This document shows, in pieces, positions 1 through 7,086 of a stretch of DNA of 12,739 nt (position 1 is its first letter; every line of letters begins with the position of its first letter). The DNA lies in assembly GCA_027325475.1 (NCBI GenBank), contig DAIEFO010000032.1, positions 1-12,739 on the forward strand. The letters are read 5' to 3'. The position numbers were made by a program, and so were the translations under genes. The notes under the pieces were generated by a model, which was given only the letters and a program-made list of their open reading frames with translations, had not been told where the DNA came from and ran no database searches. The stretch is from Desulfobacteraceae bacterium. GTDB lineage: Bacteria > Desulfobacterota > Desulfobacteria > Desulfobacterales > Desulfatirhabdiaceae.

Positions 1-574
1 TTGGTTCTGCTCCGGCATAATTCATATCGTAAAGCATGAAACCAAGATCACGCGTTTCGGACACAGATTGCAGTCTTTCAATTTCCATATCGACTGGTTC
101 AAAATTAGCGGCAAATTCCCGGCAGCCCAAATAAGGCCGATGAAAGCACTGCCCTTTTTCTGCACGGCGGATGAACATCTCCTCAAATTTTCTGATATTG
201 TCTGCTTCACCTGCCTTTTTGGTCATTTCAAAAAAGGCGTGGATAACATAGGCTACATCGCGTAAAATCAGTCCCGCTCTTTGTTGACGATGTTTCCCTT
301 CATCAACGAATAAACAACCCATTTGTGGGGACATGACAGTATCAACTTCATTGCGTCTAACAGACACCCAGGATATGGGCTTTAACACATCGATTTGGGT
401 GATGTTCCAGAGAATGGCCGGTTTCCATAGAATTGCCTCCAGGATGCCCCGCGCTGCCGATGGCGTCATGACATCATAAGAAACACGTTCTACTTTCATT
501 TCGGGACGCGTGAAACATGCATTTTCTCCCCATACCTTAAGATGAAAAACTCGGCTTTTCGACGTTTCAGTCAT
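1..574 (-). CDS. cas5c: Type I-C CRISPR-associated protein Cas5 (Cas5c/Cas5d), 5' part only
   Basis: In type I-C this protein processes pre-crRNA, replacing Cas6, and caps the 5' handle in the Cascade complex (family knowledge). I translated 191 codons from an ATG at 572-574; the frame stays open to the left edge, so the C-terminus lies outside. Family-typical stretches are RGILEAILWKPAILW (about residues 42-56), the VRRNEV motif (72-77), RQQRAGLILRDVAYVI (96-111) and AEKGQCFHRPYLGCREF (138-154). A Lys-His pair at 94-95 lies in the region where Cas5d nucleases carry catalytic residues, but I cannot assign catalysis from one sequence. A good ribosome binding site (AGGAAGAG) precedes the ATG. 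The gene starts 24 bp after the cas3 stop in the same direction, so it is in the same operon. The identification is firm; completeness is unknown. Confidence 0.93.
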   Translation of the reverse strand, partial: MTETSKSRVFHLKVWGENACFTRPEMKVERVSYDVMTPSAARGILEAILWKPAILWNITQIDVLKPISWVSVRRNEVDTVMSPQMGCLFVDEGKHRQQRAGLILRDVAYVIHAFFEMTKKAGEADNIRKFEEMFIRRAEKGQCFHRPYLGCREFAANFEPVDMEIERLQSVSETRDLGFMLYDMNYAGAEP

Positions 575-598
575 TTCTCTTCCTTTCTCATACATAAG

Positions 599-2803
599 TT
601 ACGCAATCAATTCGTCAACTTCATAACTAATTGACTTATCATGGCAAAACCCTATATTTTCATTGTAAAGAGCGCTGTGCCCCTGAATAAAAATACCGGG
701 ATGAATTTCTCTGATAGCCCCATCTGTGCGTAGCCGTTCATGTAACCGCATGGGCAGATTGACCACATAACGTTGCAGCCTTCTCAACAGCCAGCGCTCT
801 GGACCTGAATATTCCAGTTGCGCTATTAATTTCGCGCCTTCTTTGCCATAGGCTACGACAATGGATGCCTGTTGAGTATCGTCTATCAGTTTGAATTTGC
901 TTGAAGCTGTACGAAAACTGAAGCGGCATGTCCGGGTGGAATCTGTTAAATCGGGCAAAATTCTTTGTTTATCGAGTCGATCAGTACCTTGTAGCCAGTA
1001 TAATTCTCGAAAAAAAGCTGAAAAATGCTCAGGCGTAAGAAAATCCGCTTTGGTTCCGATAATCTGCCGTACAGTGATGTCGGTTGCCTGGCGCAGAATT
1101 CCAGCCGGTGGACGGCTTGGGGGCAGAAAAATATTCAGATATCCCTTTGGCATTAGCCCTTCACGATTACAACGTCCAGCGGCCTGTGCAATAGAATCCA
1201 GCCCTGCAATCGCTCTGTACACTACAGGAAAGTCGATATCAACACCTGCTTCGACAAGTTGAGTGCTGATAACACGGGTAGGAATTCCGGCTTGTAAACG
1301 ACGTTTAATTTCAGCAATACAATATGACCGATGAGCCCCGCACATCAACGCGGAAAGATGAAACGTACCTTGTGGCATCAGCGACCAGAGAGAGCGACAG
1401 TCATCCCGACGATTGACGATACAAAGTACCGAAGGATACTGGATCAATTCTTCCGATATTTCCGCCCACGATTTAGGATTGGTCATATCTTCCGATAACC
1501 TTGCTTCCACCCGTTTCAACTGTACAAACAGGTTAACAGGGTTTTCCATGATTTCAAGTATTCCCTCCAAACCGTTGAAGTTGTAACCGGATGATTGTTG
1601 ACGACCAATGGCCGGTTGTGTGGCGGTGGACAGGATGATTGAAACTCCATAATTTTTGCGAAGTTCATCCAAAATATAAAGTATCGGTTGGAGATACTCC
1701 GGCGGCATAAGCTGGGCTTCATCCAGAACAACCACGCTTCTGGCGATATTGTGAAGTTTGCGGCATCGACTGGTCCGGCTTGCAAACAATGACTCGAAAA
1801 ACTGAACATTGGTTGTAACGATGATTGGCGCATCCCAATTTTCACAAGCCAATCGCGATTTTGAAGTCTCGGCCTCGACATCACGGGGAGTCAGATTACT
1901 ATGGTGTTCTACAACCGCATCACCGAAAATTTGACGAAACTGATCCGCAGTCTGTTCGATAATACTGGTAAAAGGAATCACATAAATAATGCGTCTTTGC
2001 CCGTGGAGCATCGCATGGTGAAGTGCAAAAGCCATGGACGATAACGTCTTGCCGCCACCGGTAGGAACAGTCAGACTGAAAATTCCGGGTGGAGATTTTG
2101 CCTTCGTGATACATTGACGCAAAACGTCAGAACGGATTTGATTGACCAATGTGGGCTGCGCTACGATCTGTTTTTCTTTCATATAATTACCGAAAATCGG
2201 GAGCATTTCGGATAATGTTGGATAGCATCCCCGCTGTATGGCTTTTTCCGGTTCAAAAAAGTTTTCGGTATCGAGAAAATCGGCGTCAACCACACATGAA
2301 AACAGCATTCGTATCCAAAATGCCGGGTCGCGCCCGATCGGTTTTTCTTTCGGAAACGGCTGATTGAGAATTTCATCTGAAATGCCTCTGGATAACACTG
2401 CATCAAGCAGTTCTTTCTGAAGCAGGCGCTGAGACAAAGCTGCACGTCCGGTATTGTCGCCCTCCCAATCGGGAAGCCCTGCATGATGACCCGCAATGAG
2501 ATATGCTATTATTCGTCCGGCAATGCCCATTTTTTGGATGGCATACAGCGCACCGGCTGTCGAATGATCAACTTTTATCTTGGATTCAAGGTGAACATCT
2601 TCTCCGAAAACTGCTTTGATTTTTTTCTGAAAACGTTCGCCATATTTCCCTAAATCGTGCCACAGCCCGGATAGCCGCCCCCACTCCTGAAAGCCAAATT
2701 CAGACGCAAAAATAGCCGCGCGTTCCGCTGTGCCCCAAAGATGATCTTGAAGCTCATGCAATCGTCCATCTTGGGTAACATGCGCAATTGGTTTTGATGT
2801 CAT
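599..2803 (-). CDS. cas3: CRISPR-associated helicase/nuclease Cas3 (HD domain fused, type I-C)
   Basis: The protein (734 aa) is the effector that unwinds and degrades target DNA after Cascade binding. The N-terminal HD nuclease domain shows the metal-binding His49-Asp50 (LWHDLGKYGERFQ), His80-Ser81, paired His106-His107 (AGHHAGLPDW) and an Asp-rich VVDADFLDTE near 171-180. The superfamily 2 helicase part follows: Walker A VPTGGGKT at 246-253, DEAQ at 361-364, STAT at 392-395 and motif VI QAAGRCNREG at 540-549. All core motifs are present, so it looks functional. Length and the single-chain HD-helicase layout match type I-C Cas3. A GAAGG ribosome binding site precedes the ATG. It lies 18 bp downstream of the WYL regulator gene and 24 bp upstream of cas5c, all on the minus strand, consistent with one operon. 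Confidence 0.96.
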   Translation of the reverse strand: MTSKPIAHVTQDGRLHELQDHLWGTAERAAIFASEFGFQEWGRLSGLWHDLGKYGERFQKKIKAVFGEDVHLESKIKVDHSTAGALYAIQKMGIAGRIIAYLIAGHHAGLPDWEGDNTGRAALSQRLLQKELLDAVLSRGISDEILNQPFPKEKPIGRDPAFWIRMLFSCVVDADFLDTENFFEPEKAIQRGCYPTLSEMLPIFGNYMKEKQIVAQPTLVNQIRSDVLRQCITKAKSPPGIFSLTVPTGGGKTLSSMAFALHHAMLHGQRRIIYVIPFTSIIEQTADQFRQIFGDAVVEHHSNLTPRDVEAETSKSRLACENWDAPIIVTTNVQFFESLFASRTSRCRKLHNIARSVVVLDEAQLMPPEYLQPILYILDELRKNYGVSIILSTATQPAIGRQQSSGYNFNGLEGILEIMENPVNLFVQLKRVEARLSEDMTNPKSWAEISEELIQYPSVLCIVNRRDDCRSLWSLMPQGTFHLSALMCGAHRSYCIAEIKRRLQAGIPTRVISTQLVEAGVDIDFPVVYRAIAGLDSIAQAAGRCNREGLMPKGYLNIFLPPSRPPAGILRQATDITVRQIIGTKADFLTPEHFSAFFRELYWLQGTDRLDKQRILPDLTDSTRTCRFSFRTASSKFKLIDDTQQASIVVAYGKEGAKLIAQLEYSGPERWLLRRLQRYVVNLPMRLHERLRTDGAIREIHPGIFIQGHSALYNENIGFCHDKSISYEVDELIA

Positions 2804-2821
2804 TCTGATAACCTTCTATAT

Positions 2822-3805
2822 CTAATGTTCTGGATCAATCCCCCCATACACCGTCGTCATCCTCACAATCTCCTCCTTAATTTCATTCTGGAGGTCTGCG
2901 GGTTGAATGACTTTGACGTCTGCGCCGAACTGGAGGATCTTCATTTTAACTTCCCGGAAATCGCTTACCGGAAATGTCAGATCCAGGCTGCCGTCATCCA
3001 GACGTGTGATTTTTTGGGTCGAATGCCACGATTGTTCCTGAATCCACTGAGCGCGAAAGGGATTGAACCGAAGTGTGACATCCACCGTTGCACCTCCCTG
3101 AAAAATGCCGAACGCATGATCCAGCAGATGCTGCCATGTGTCATAGGGCTTTCGCTCGAAAGATTCGTTGTTGATGGCTACGGATGTCATGCGGGAAAGA
3201 GAAAATTTCCGCCAGTCTTTCCGGAAATGGCACCAGGCGATCAGCATCCAGTTGGCCATGTAATATTGAAGATGGTGCGGTTCTACCACTCGCTGAGATT
3301 GTTCATTATTTCCGGGAGACCAGTAGGAAAAGGAAAGCAGCCGGTTGTTTATTGTAGCAAGAACCGCTTCGTGAAAAATTTGGGGATCAACCAGTGCATG
3401 ACCGTTCCAGTCCGCAGAAAAAGATTCTTCGATACAATCTGTACGAAAACCGCTGCCGCTGGCATCTGCAAGCAAACATTTATTGAACCGGGCAATGCCG
3501 GGGCTGATAAGACCATCCTGACTGCTGGAAAGGAGTTTCTGAGCGATCAGGACGGCTATGATTTCATCCTGAGTTACATACAGACTGGGCAATTTGTAGT
3601 CGGGATCCAAATAATAGTATCCGCGTTCACTGCGATTGTATTCAATCGGCGCATGGTACCGGTCATTAAAATATCGAATATCACGGCGGGCTGTTTTGGT
3701 GCAGACTTCAAATTGAGCGGAAAGTTTGACGGCATTCGGAAAGCGGTTTTGACGTATCTGGTTGTCAAACCACAGAAAACGTTCAAAGGCAATAAAATCC
3801 CCCAT
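2822..3805 (-). CDS. WYL-domain HTH transcriptional regulator, first gene of the cas operon
   Basis: A 327-aa DNA-binding regulator. Residues about 5-70 form an N-terminal helix-turn-helix of the DeoR/HTH_11 type (AVKLSAQFEVCTKTARRDIRYF, recognition helix near 36-46) followed by the usual wing (ERGYYYLDPDY, 60-70). Residues about 145-210 are the WYL domain. Its signature is altered to Trp186-Met187-Leu188 (NWMLIAWCHF), with the conserved FSLSRM ligand-contact strand at 201-206. A C-terminal WCX-like part follows. WYL regulators often sit beside CRISPR-cas loci and sense an unknown ligand, possibly nucleotide or nucleic acid (family knowledge). A strong ribosome binding site (AGGGAGAT) precedes the ATG at 3803-3805. 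The gene leads into cas3 after 18 bp, so it most likely controls its own operon. Whether it represses or activates cannot be told from sequence. Confidence 0.9.
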   Translation of the reverse strand: MGDFIAFERFLWFDNQIRQNRFPNAVKLSAQFEVCTKTARRDIRYFNDRYHAPIEYNRSERGYYYLDPDYKLPSLYVTQDEIIAVLIAQKLLSSSQDGLISPGIARFNKCLLADASGSGFRTDCIEESFSADWNGHALVDPQIFHEAVLATINNRLLSFSYWSPGNNEQSQRVVEPHHLQYYMANWMLIAWCHFRKDWRKFSLSRMTSVAINNESFERKPYDTWQHLLDHAFGIFQGGATVDVTLRFNPFRAQWIQEQSWHSTQKITRLDDGSLDLTFPVSDFREVKMKILQFGADVKVIQPADLQNEIKEEIVRMTTVYGGIDPEH

Positions 3806-3840
3806 CTATCATCTCCCTGTATTCAGGATCGGATTAGAAA

Positions 3841-3861
3841 GTGATGCAGCCTGCGCATCAC
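3841..3861. promoter_or_regulatory. Perfect 7-7-7 dyad upstream of the WYL/cas operon, candidate operator
   Basis: GTGATGC (3841-3847), a 7-nt spacer, then GCATCAC (3855-3861) form a perfect inverted repeat about 35 bp upstream of the WYL regulator start. Reading the minus strand, a weak sigma-70-like promoter lies just upstream: TTGTGA (3903-3908), a 17-nt spacer and TAAGGT (3880-3885). This would put the dyad near +12 to +32 of the transcript. The location fits a repressor site for the WYL protein, but an mRNA hairpin is also possible. The symmetry is seen directly; the function is inferred. Confidence 0.4.
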
Positions 3862-3960
3862 CCGTGGAAAATGTTGGATACCTTACGCGCCATCCCGTCC
3901 TTTCACAAGTAAGAAATCGGAACAGGATGTTGTGGCAGTAAACCGGAATCCGCCGCCTGT

Positions 3961-4470
3961 TCAGCAGAAAGCAGTGATCAGCAGTGCGGCAAATTCCCTG
4001 AGAGACAGATCGTTCCGAGCCCTGATGGACAAATCCTGAGGCAGTTGTTTGTGCAGGCCATCCACCGTCCATTCGCAGAGGATCACGCCTCGGAAAGATT
4101 TTTCCAGCACAATATAGCGAACCTTACCGGAATGCCGGTGAAGGATGATTCCGGAAAAGATTGCTTCGGCTGGCTTTTCGACGGGCGGAAACCTGATAAT
4201 GGCAAGCAGATAGTTGTCATTGACTTTCACAAGCGGGCTGGATTTCAGCCCATCGGAAGGTATAACCTCTGCCTCAGGAACACGTTTTGCCGTCTGATTC
4301 CACAAGTTGACCAGAAAGCCGTCAGAATCCGGATTTGTCAGCATGGAAAGAAATGTCTTGTTGCGTTTCAATGACAGGTCGGCAATCACTTTGTGCGCAT
4401 ACAGATAATGGTGCTGCCGGGCTTTGGAAGAATGGATGCTTTCATCGAGGTTGAACGGTGTTATCGTCAT
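3961..4470 (-). CDS. Hypothetical protein (169 aa), function not recognised
   Basis: I do not recognise this family. The 169-aa product has no signal peptide and no clear membrane segment, so it is probably cytoplasmic. The N-terminus is polar and helical (SSKARQHHYLYAHKVIADLSLKRNKTFL, partly shown as residues 14-40), followed by alternating hydrophobic strands (YLLAIIRF, IFSGIILH, VRYIVLEKSFRGVILCEW), which suggests a compact alpha/beta domain. It is a real gene rather than a shadow: it has a strong ribosome binding site (AAAGGAG about 11 bp before the ATG at 4468-4470), natural codon use and no competing gene. It lies 155 bp upstream of the WYL-cas operon and 105 bp downstream of the DUF4143 ATPase gene on the same strand. 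It could be co-regulated with either, but the gaps are large enough for its own promoter. Confidence 0.72.
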   Translation of the reverse strand: MTITPFNLDESIHSSKARQHHYLYAHKVIADLSLKRNKTFLSMLTNPDSDGFLVNLWNQTAKRVPEAEVIPSDGLKSSPLVKVNDNYLLAIIRFPPVEKPAEAIFSGIILHRHSGKVRYIVLEKSFRGVILCEWTVDGLHKQLPQDLSIRARNDLSLREFAALLITAFC

Positions 4471-4575
4471 GACGATTTTTTCTCCTTTAATCCGATGGGT
4501 TAAAATCCATTGACATCATTTTTTATCATGATATCACATGACCCTGGACATATAGCGTCCCATATCGGAAAAAAT

Positions 4576-5736
4576 TTACAGAGGAGATGAATCGGAATAA
4601 TTCCATGTTCTGCCCATCTCTGAAAGTGGGAGAACATGAATATTTGTTGCCAGGGCGTAAGATGATTTCCCCGGATAGACAACCCATAAACCGGCCAACT
4701 GCAAATCTTTGATGGCGGTCTGCATGGATCGGGTCAGGCGGGGAGCATCTTCATACTTGAATTCGACGCCCCAGTTCTGTCCGCCCCATTGCCAGAAAAG
4801 GTCAAGTTCCGCACCCCCGTGGGTGTGCCAGAAATAAAGGTCCGTATCTTCTTTTCCTAATGTCCGGCAAACGCAATCCAGGGCAAAACCCTCCCAGGAA
4901 GCCCCCAGTTTAGGCGATACATTTAACTGCTCCTGCCTTTCGATAGACAGCAGGGTGTGAAACAGTCCGGAGTCTCTAAGATACAGCTTGGGCCGTTTTA
5001 CGATCCGTTTGCCGATATTGGCATACCAGGGCTGGAGGATGCGGACCATAAATGTGCCTTCCAGAATATCGCAGTATTTTCGGACTGTCATGTCGGATAT
5101 CCCGAAAGAACGCCCCAATTCGGCGTAATTCAGAATCTGACCATGATAATGACTCAGCATGAGCCAAAAACGCCGAAGCGTTCGGGCGGGAATCGTGATA
5201 CCGAGCTGCGGAATATCCCGTTCCAGAAAAGTTGTCACATATTGATTGCGCCACAGATGACTTTCTTCATCCGATGCCGCCAGAAAAGACCTGGGTAATC
5301 CGCCACGAAACCACAAGGTCTTCATGTTTTCCGGGCCAATGTCCTGCAAACGGAAGCCGCCCAGATAATAATAGGCGATTCGGCCGGCCAAGGATTCCGA
5401 ACTTTGCCGAATCAAATCCCGTGATGCGCTTCCCAGAATCACGAACTTCCGGTTTTTATCCTGATCCACCAGATAGCGCAGCAACGGAAACAGCTCGACC
5501 GAGCGCTGAATCTCATCAATGACGATAAGCCCGGACAGGTCTTCAAGAGCCAGTTGTGGCTGCTCCAGCCGGACAGCATCCTGGGGATTTTCAAGATCGA
5601 AATAGTGATCGGCATTGATTGCCCGAGCCAGTGTGGTTTTTCCGCACTGCCTGGGACCGAGAATCGCCAAAACGGGAAACATCTTAATCCATTGGGTTAT
5701 CGTCTCTCGGTCATGCCATCTATCAATGATTTTCAT
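4576..5736 (-). CDS. AAA_14/DUF4143 family ATPase (intact)
   Basis: A 386-aa ATP-binding protein of the family annotated AAA_14 plus DUF4143. Residues about 18-130 are the AAA-type ATPase: Walker A GPRQCGKTT at 27-35, Walker B IVIDEIQR at 71-78 and a sensor-like LGSASRDLIRQSSESLAGR at 101-119. A winged-helix-like segment follows near 200-226 (ILNYAELGRSFGISDMTVRK). The C-terminal DUF4143 part has YLRDSGLFHTLL (252-263), GASWEGFALD (278-287) and a PD-(D/E)XK-like set Glu310-x-Asp312 with Glu325-x-Lys327. The biochemical role of the family is not settled. All usual motifs and the expected length are present, so it looks functional. I see no good Shine-Dalgarno before the ATG at 5734-5736; the start is kept because the domain begins almost at once. 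A broken homologue lies about 600 bp away on the other strand. Confidence 0.88.
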   Translation of the reverse strand: MKIIDRWHDRETITQWIKMFPVLAILGPRQCGKTTLARAINADHYFDLENPQDAVRLEQPQLALEDLSGLIVIDEIQRSVELFPLLRYLVDQDKNRKFVILGSASRDLIRQSSESLAGRIAYYYLGGFRLQDIGPENMKTLWFRGGLPRSFLAASDEESHLWRNQYVTTFLERDIPQLGITIPARTLRRFWLMLSHYHGQILNYAELGRSFGISDMTVRKYCDILEGTFMVRILQPWYANIGKRIVKRPKLYLRDSGLFHTLLSIERQEQLNVSPKLGASWEGFALDCVCRTLGKEDTDLYFWHTHGGAELDLFWQWGGQNWGVEFKYEDAPRLTRSMQTAIKDLQLAGLWVVYPGKSSYALATNIHVLPLSEMGRTWNYSDSSPL

Positions 5737-5784
5737 AAGAAGAGGCTATCACACCTATCTCGATAAATCAAACTATTGATATGA

Positions 5785-6216
5785 TATTTCAAGTATGGCT
5801 CCCCGCGGGTAGAAACCGTCGGCTGTTTTCTCCGGCCACCCGCTTATGTGTCTGGGGAATGGGCCTTGAATTACCATGGCGTCAGTCTGCAATCCCCGGT
5901 GGTCTGCACCATCATCACATTAAGTCCGGCGGTTGGAAAGTGCAGGAATATCCCGTATCAGGGAATCACCATCGAATTTTCAAGAATTTCATCTGCCCTT
6001 TTCTTCGGATTCATCCGGGTAGATGATTTTTACATCGCAACACCTGAAAAAGCCGTATTGGATACCCTGCACCTCCGAAAAGCGCTACCGGCCGGGGATG
6101 AGCTGGAACTGGACAATATCGATATAGAAATAATGAATCAGATGGCCCCCAAATTCCCGCTTTCGGTGACGCGCAGGCTTAATCCCGTTCGGGACAGACT
6201 TCAAGCCGGATCATAA
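5785..6216 (+). pseudogene. Remnant of an AbiEi-like (type IV toxin-antitoxin) antitoxin or regulator
   Basis: The open frame begins after a stop at 5782-5784 and has no ATG; the first possible start is GTG at 5848. The readable part resembles the C-terminal domain of AbiEi-type antitoxins. It has PPAYVSGEWALNYHGV (5836 onward) matching the conserved 'S-x-A-L-x-Y-H-G' segment, then SALFFGFIRVDDFYIATP with the hallmark ATPEKAVLD, where the family has IATPEKALLD. The N-terminal winged-helix domain that should precede it is absent, and no AbiEii nucleotidyltransferase follows within the next 120 bp. I therefore call it a decayed antitoxin half without its toxin. It is head to head with the intact DUF4143 ATPase gene, 48 bp from that gene's start. 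A short dyad (ATCAA-ACTA-TTGAT) lies in the 44 bp before it. The family call rests on motif memory only. Confidence 0.55.
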
Positions 6217-6300
6217 ACCTGTTTTTGCGTCTGGTTGACCACAGTATCGATATGTTACGAGAGCACCAACCGTACACTGGTGAACGATGAAATAAATCCC

Positions 6301-6330
6301 TTGACAGCCATGTATATTGAAGCTTAACAT
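6301..6330 (+). promoter_or_regulatory. Sigma-70-like promoter in front of the broken DUF4143 gene
   Basis: A consensus -35 box TTGACA (6301-6306) and a -10 box TAACAT (6325-6330) are 18 bp apart. The ATG of the remnant gene at 6337 falls where the transcript would start, and no Shine-Dalgarno is visible, so the original mRNA may have been leaderless. The boxes are seen directly; activity is inferred. Confidence 0.45.
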
Positions 6331-6336
6331 TGCAAT

Positions 6337-7057
6337 ATGCATGGACAATATATTAAACGCGCTTTACAAAAAGAGGTTCTTGCCTGCTTGAAGGATTTTC
6401 CTGCCGTGGCGATTCTTGACGGCTTCGTAAAAAGTCCGGAGGCTGCGTTGCGCCGCATCCTTCGTCGTTGCGGCGTACCCAAAAGTACGCCTCACTCCTC
6501 AGGATTTGCGCGCCTTGCCTGCGAACTTTTTACAAAGTCGTCCGAAATTCGACTTTTTACGAAGGCATCATTCTTGGCCCAAGGCAATGTGGTAAATCCA
6601 CGCTGGCTCGCAATATGATCCGGAATGCGGGGGAAACGGTCTATCTGGATATTGAACTGCCATTCGATATTCAGAAACTGTCTGAACCCGATTTTTTTTT
6701 GCATCAACACTCCGGGAAACTGAACTGACAAACACCTTCATGCTCCGCATCCTGCCGCCTTTTACGCCAAATATCGGAAAGCGACTGGTGAAGTCCCCCA
6801 AAATCTACCTTCGCGACACCGGTATCCTGCACGCCCTCCTTCGAATCGACAGCTTTGATGACTTGCTGGGCCATCCCGCGCTGGGCGCTTCATGGGAAAC
6901 CGTGGTGCTTGAAAACGTCATGGCTGCACTGTCTGGATGGGATGCGTTTTTTTACAGGACAGCGGCAGGTGCGGAAATCGATCTGGTATTGACACGGGGC
7001 AAACGAAAACTTGCCGTGGAATGCAAGGCTTCCGCCGCCTATTCCGCTGCGAATTGA
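6337..7057 (+). pseudogene. Second AAA_14/DUF4143 ATPase, inactivated by a MITE-like insertion and an internal deletion
   Basis: Pieces of one gene appear in three frames. Bases 6337-6417 encode the N-terminus up to FPAVAIL. A 152-bp element interrupts it. Bases 6576 onward resume with GPRQCGKSTLARNMIRN, the Walker A motif, in the frame regained if element plus target copy (158 bp) are removed. The reading continues to about 6722 (SEPDFFLHQHSGKL). There it jumps frame into ELTNTFMLRILPPF (from 6722), the start of the DUF4143 part: GKRLVKSPKIYLRDTGILHALL, GASWETVVLENV, AGAEIDLVL and KLAVECKAS. Against the intact 386-aa homologue, roughly 160-190 residues are missing at this junction, including Walker B, the sensor and the winged helix. 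The C-terminus also stops about 50 residues early, at 7057. A run of nine T (6692-6700) lies near the junction. It cannot make an active ATPase. Confidence 0.9.
6418..6569 (+). mobile_element. MITE-like element (152 bp) with 19-bp terminal inverted repeats and a 6-bp target duplication
   Basis: The left end GACGGCTTCGTAAAAAGTC (6418-6436) and the right end GACTTTTTACGAAGGCATC (6551-6569) are inverted repeats matching at 17 of 19 positions. The element is flanked by direct repeats ATTCTT at 6412-6417 and 6570-6575, the expected target duplication. It encodes no protein. It contains two internal hairpins: CGCCGCA/TGCGGCG (6451-6457 and 6469-6475, 11-nt loop) and GGCGTAC/GTACGCC (6472-6478 and 6485-6491, 6-nt loop). 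A partial second copy of the right end (CGAACTTTTTACAAAGTCGTC, just before 6543) suggests an older nested end. Removing it with one ATTCTT copy restores the ATPase reading frame exactly across Walker A. It is probably a non-autonomous transposon mobilised by a transposase elsewhere in the genome. Confidence 0.82.
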
Positions 7058-7086
7058 ATGATTAATCAGCCCAAAAGGACAGCCCC

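Noticed and set aside
2825..3844. Plus-strand 339-aa open frame opposite the WYL regulator
   Set aside because: It is an antisense shadow: the minus strand has the clear HTH-WYL protein and a good ribosome binding site, while this frame has no recognisable domain and Cys-rich, low-complexity composition.
4525..4546. TCATG/CATGA dyad between the hypothetical and DUF4143 genes
   Set aside because: Only 5-bp arms in AT-rich sequence; not distinguishable from chance.
4500..4682. Small minus-strand frame between the hypothetical gene and the DUF4143 gene
   Set aside because: Overlaps the conserved end of the ATPase gene in another frame and has no ribosome binding site or motif.
5781..6026. ATG-started 81-aa frame over the AbiEi remnant
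   Set aside because: It is a different frame from the one giving the ATPEKAVLD motif; composition (His/Gly/Arg runs) is shadow-like.
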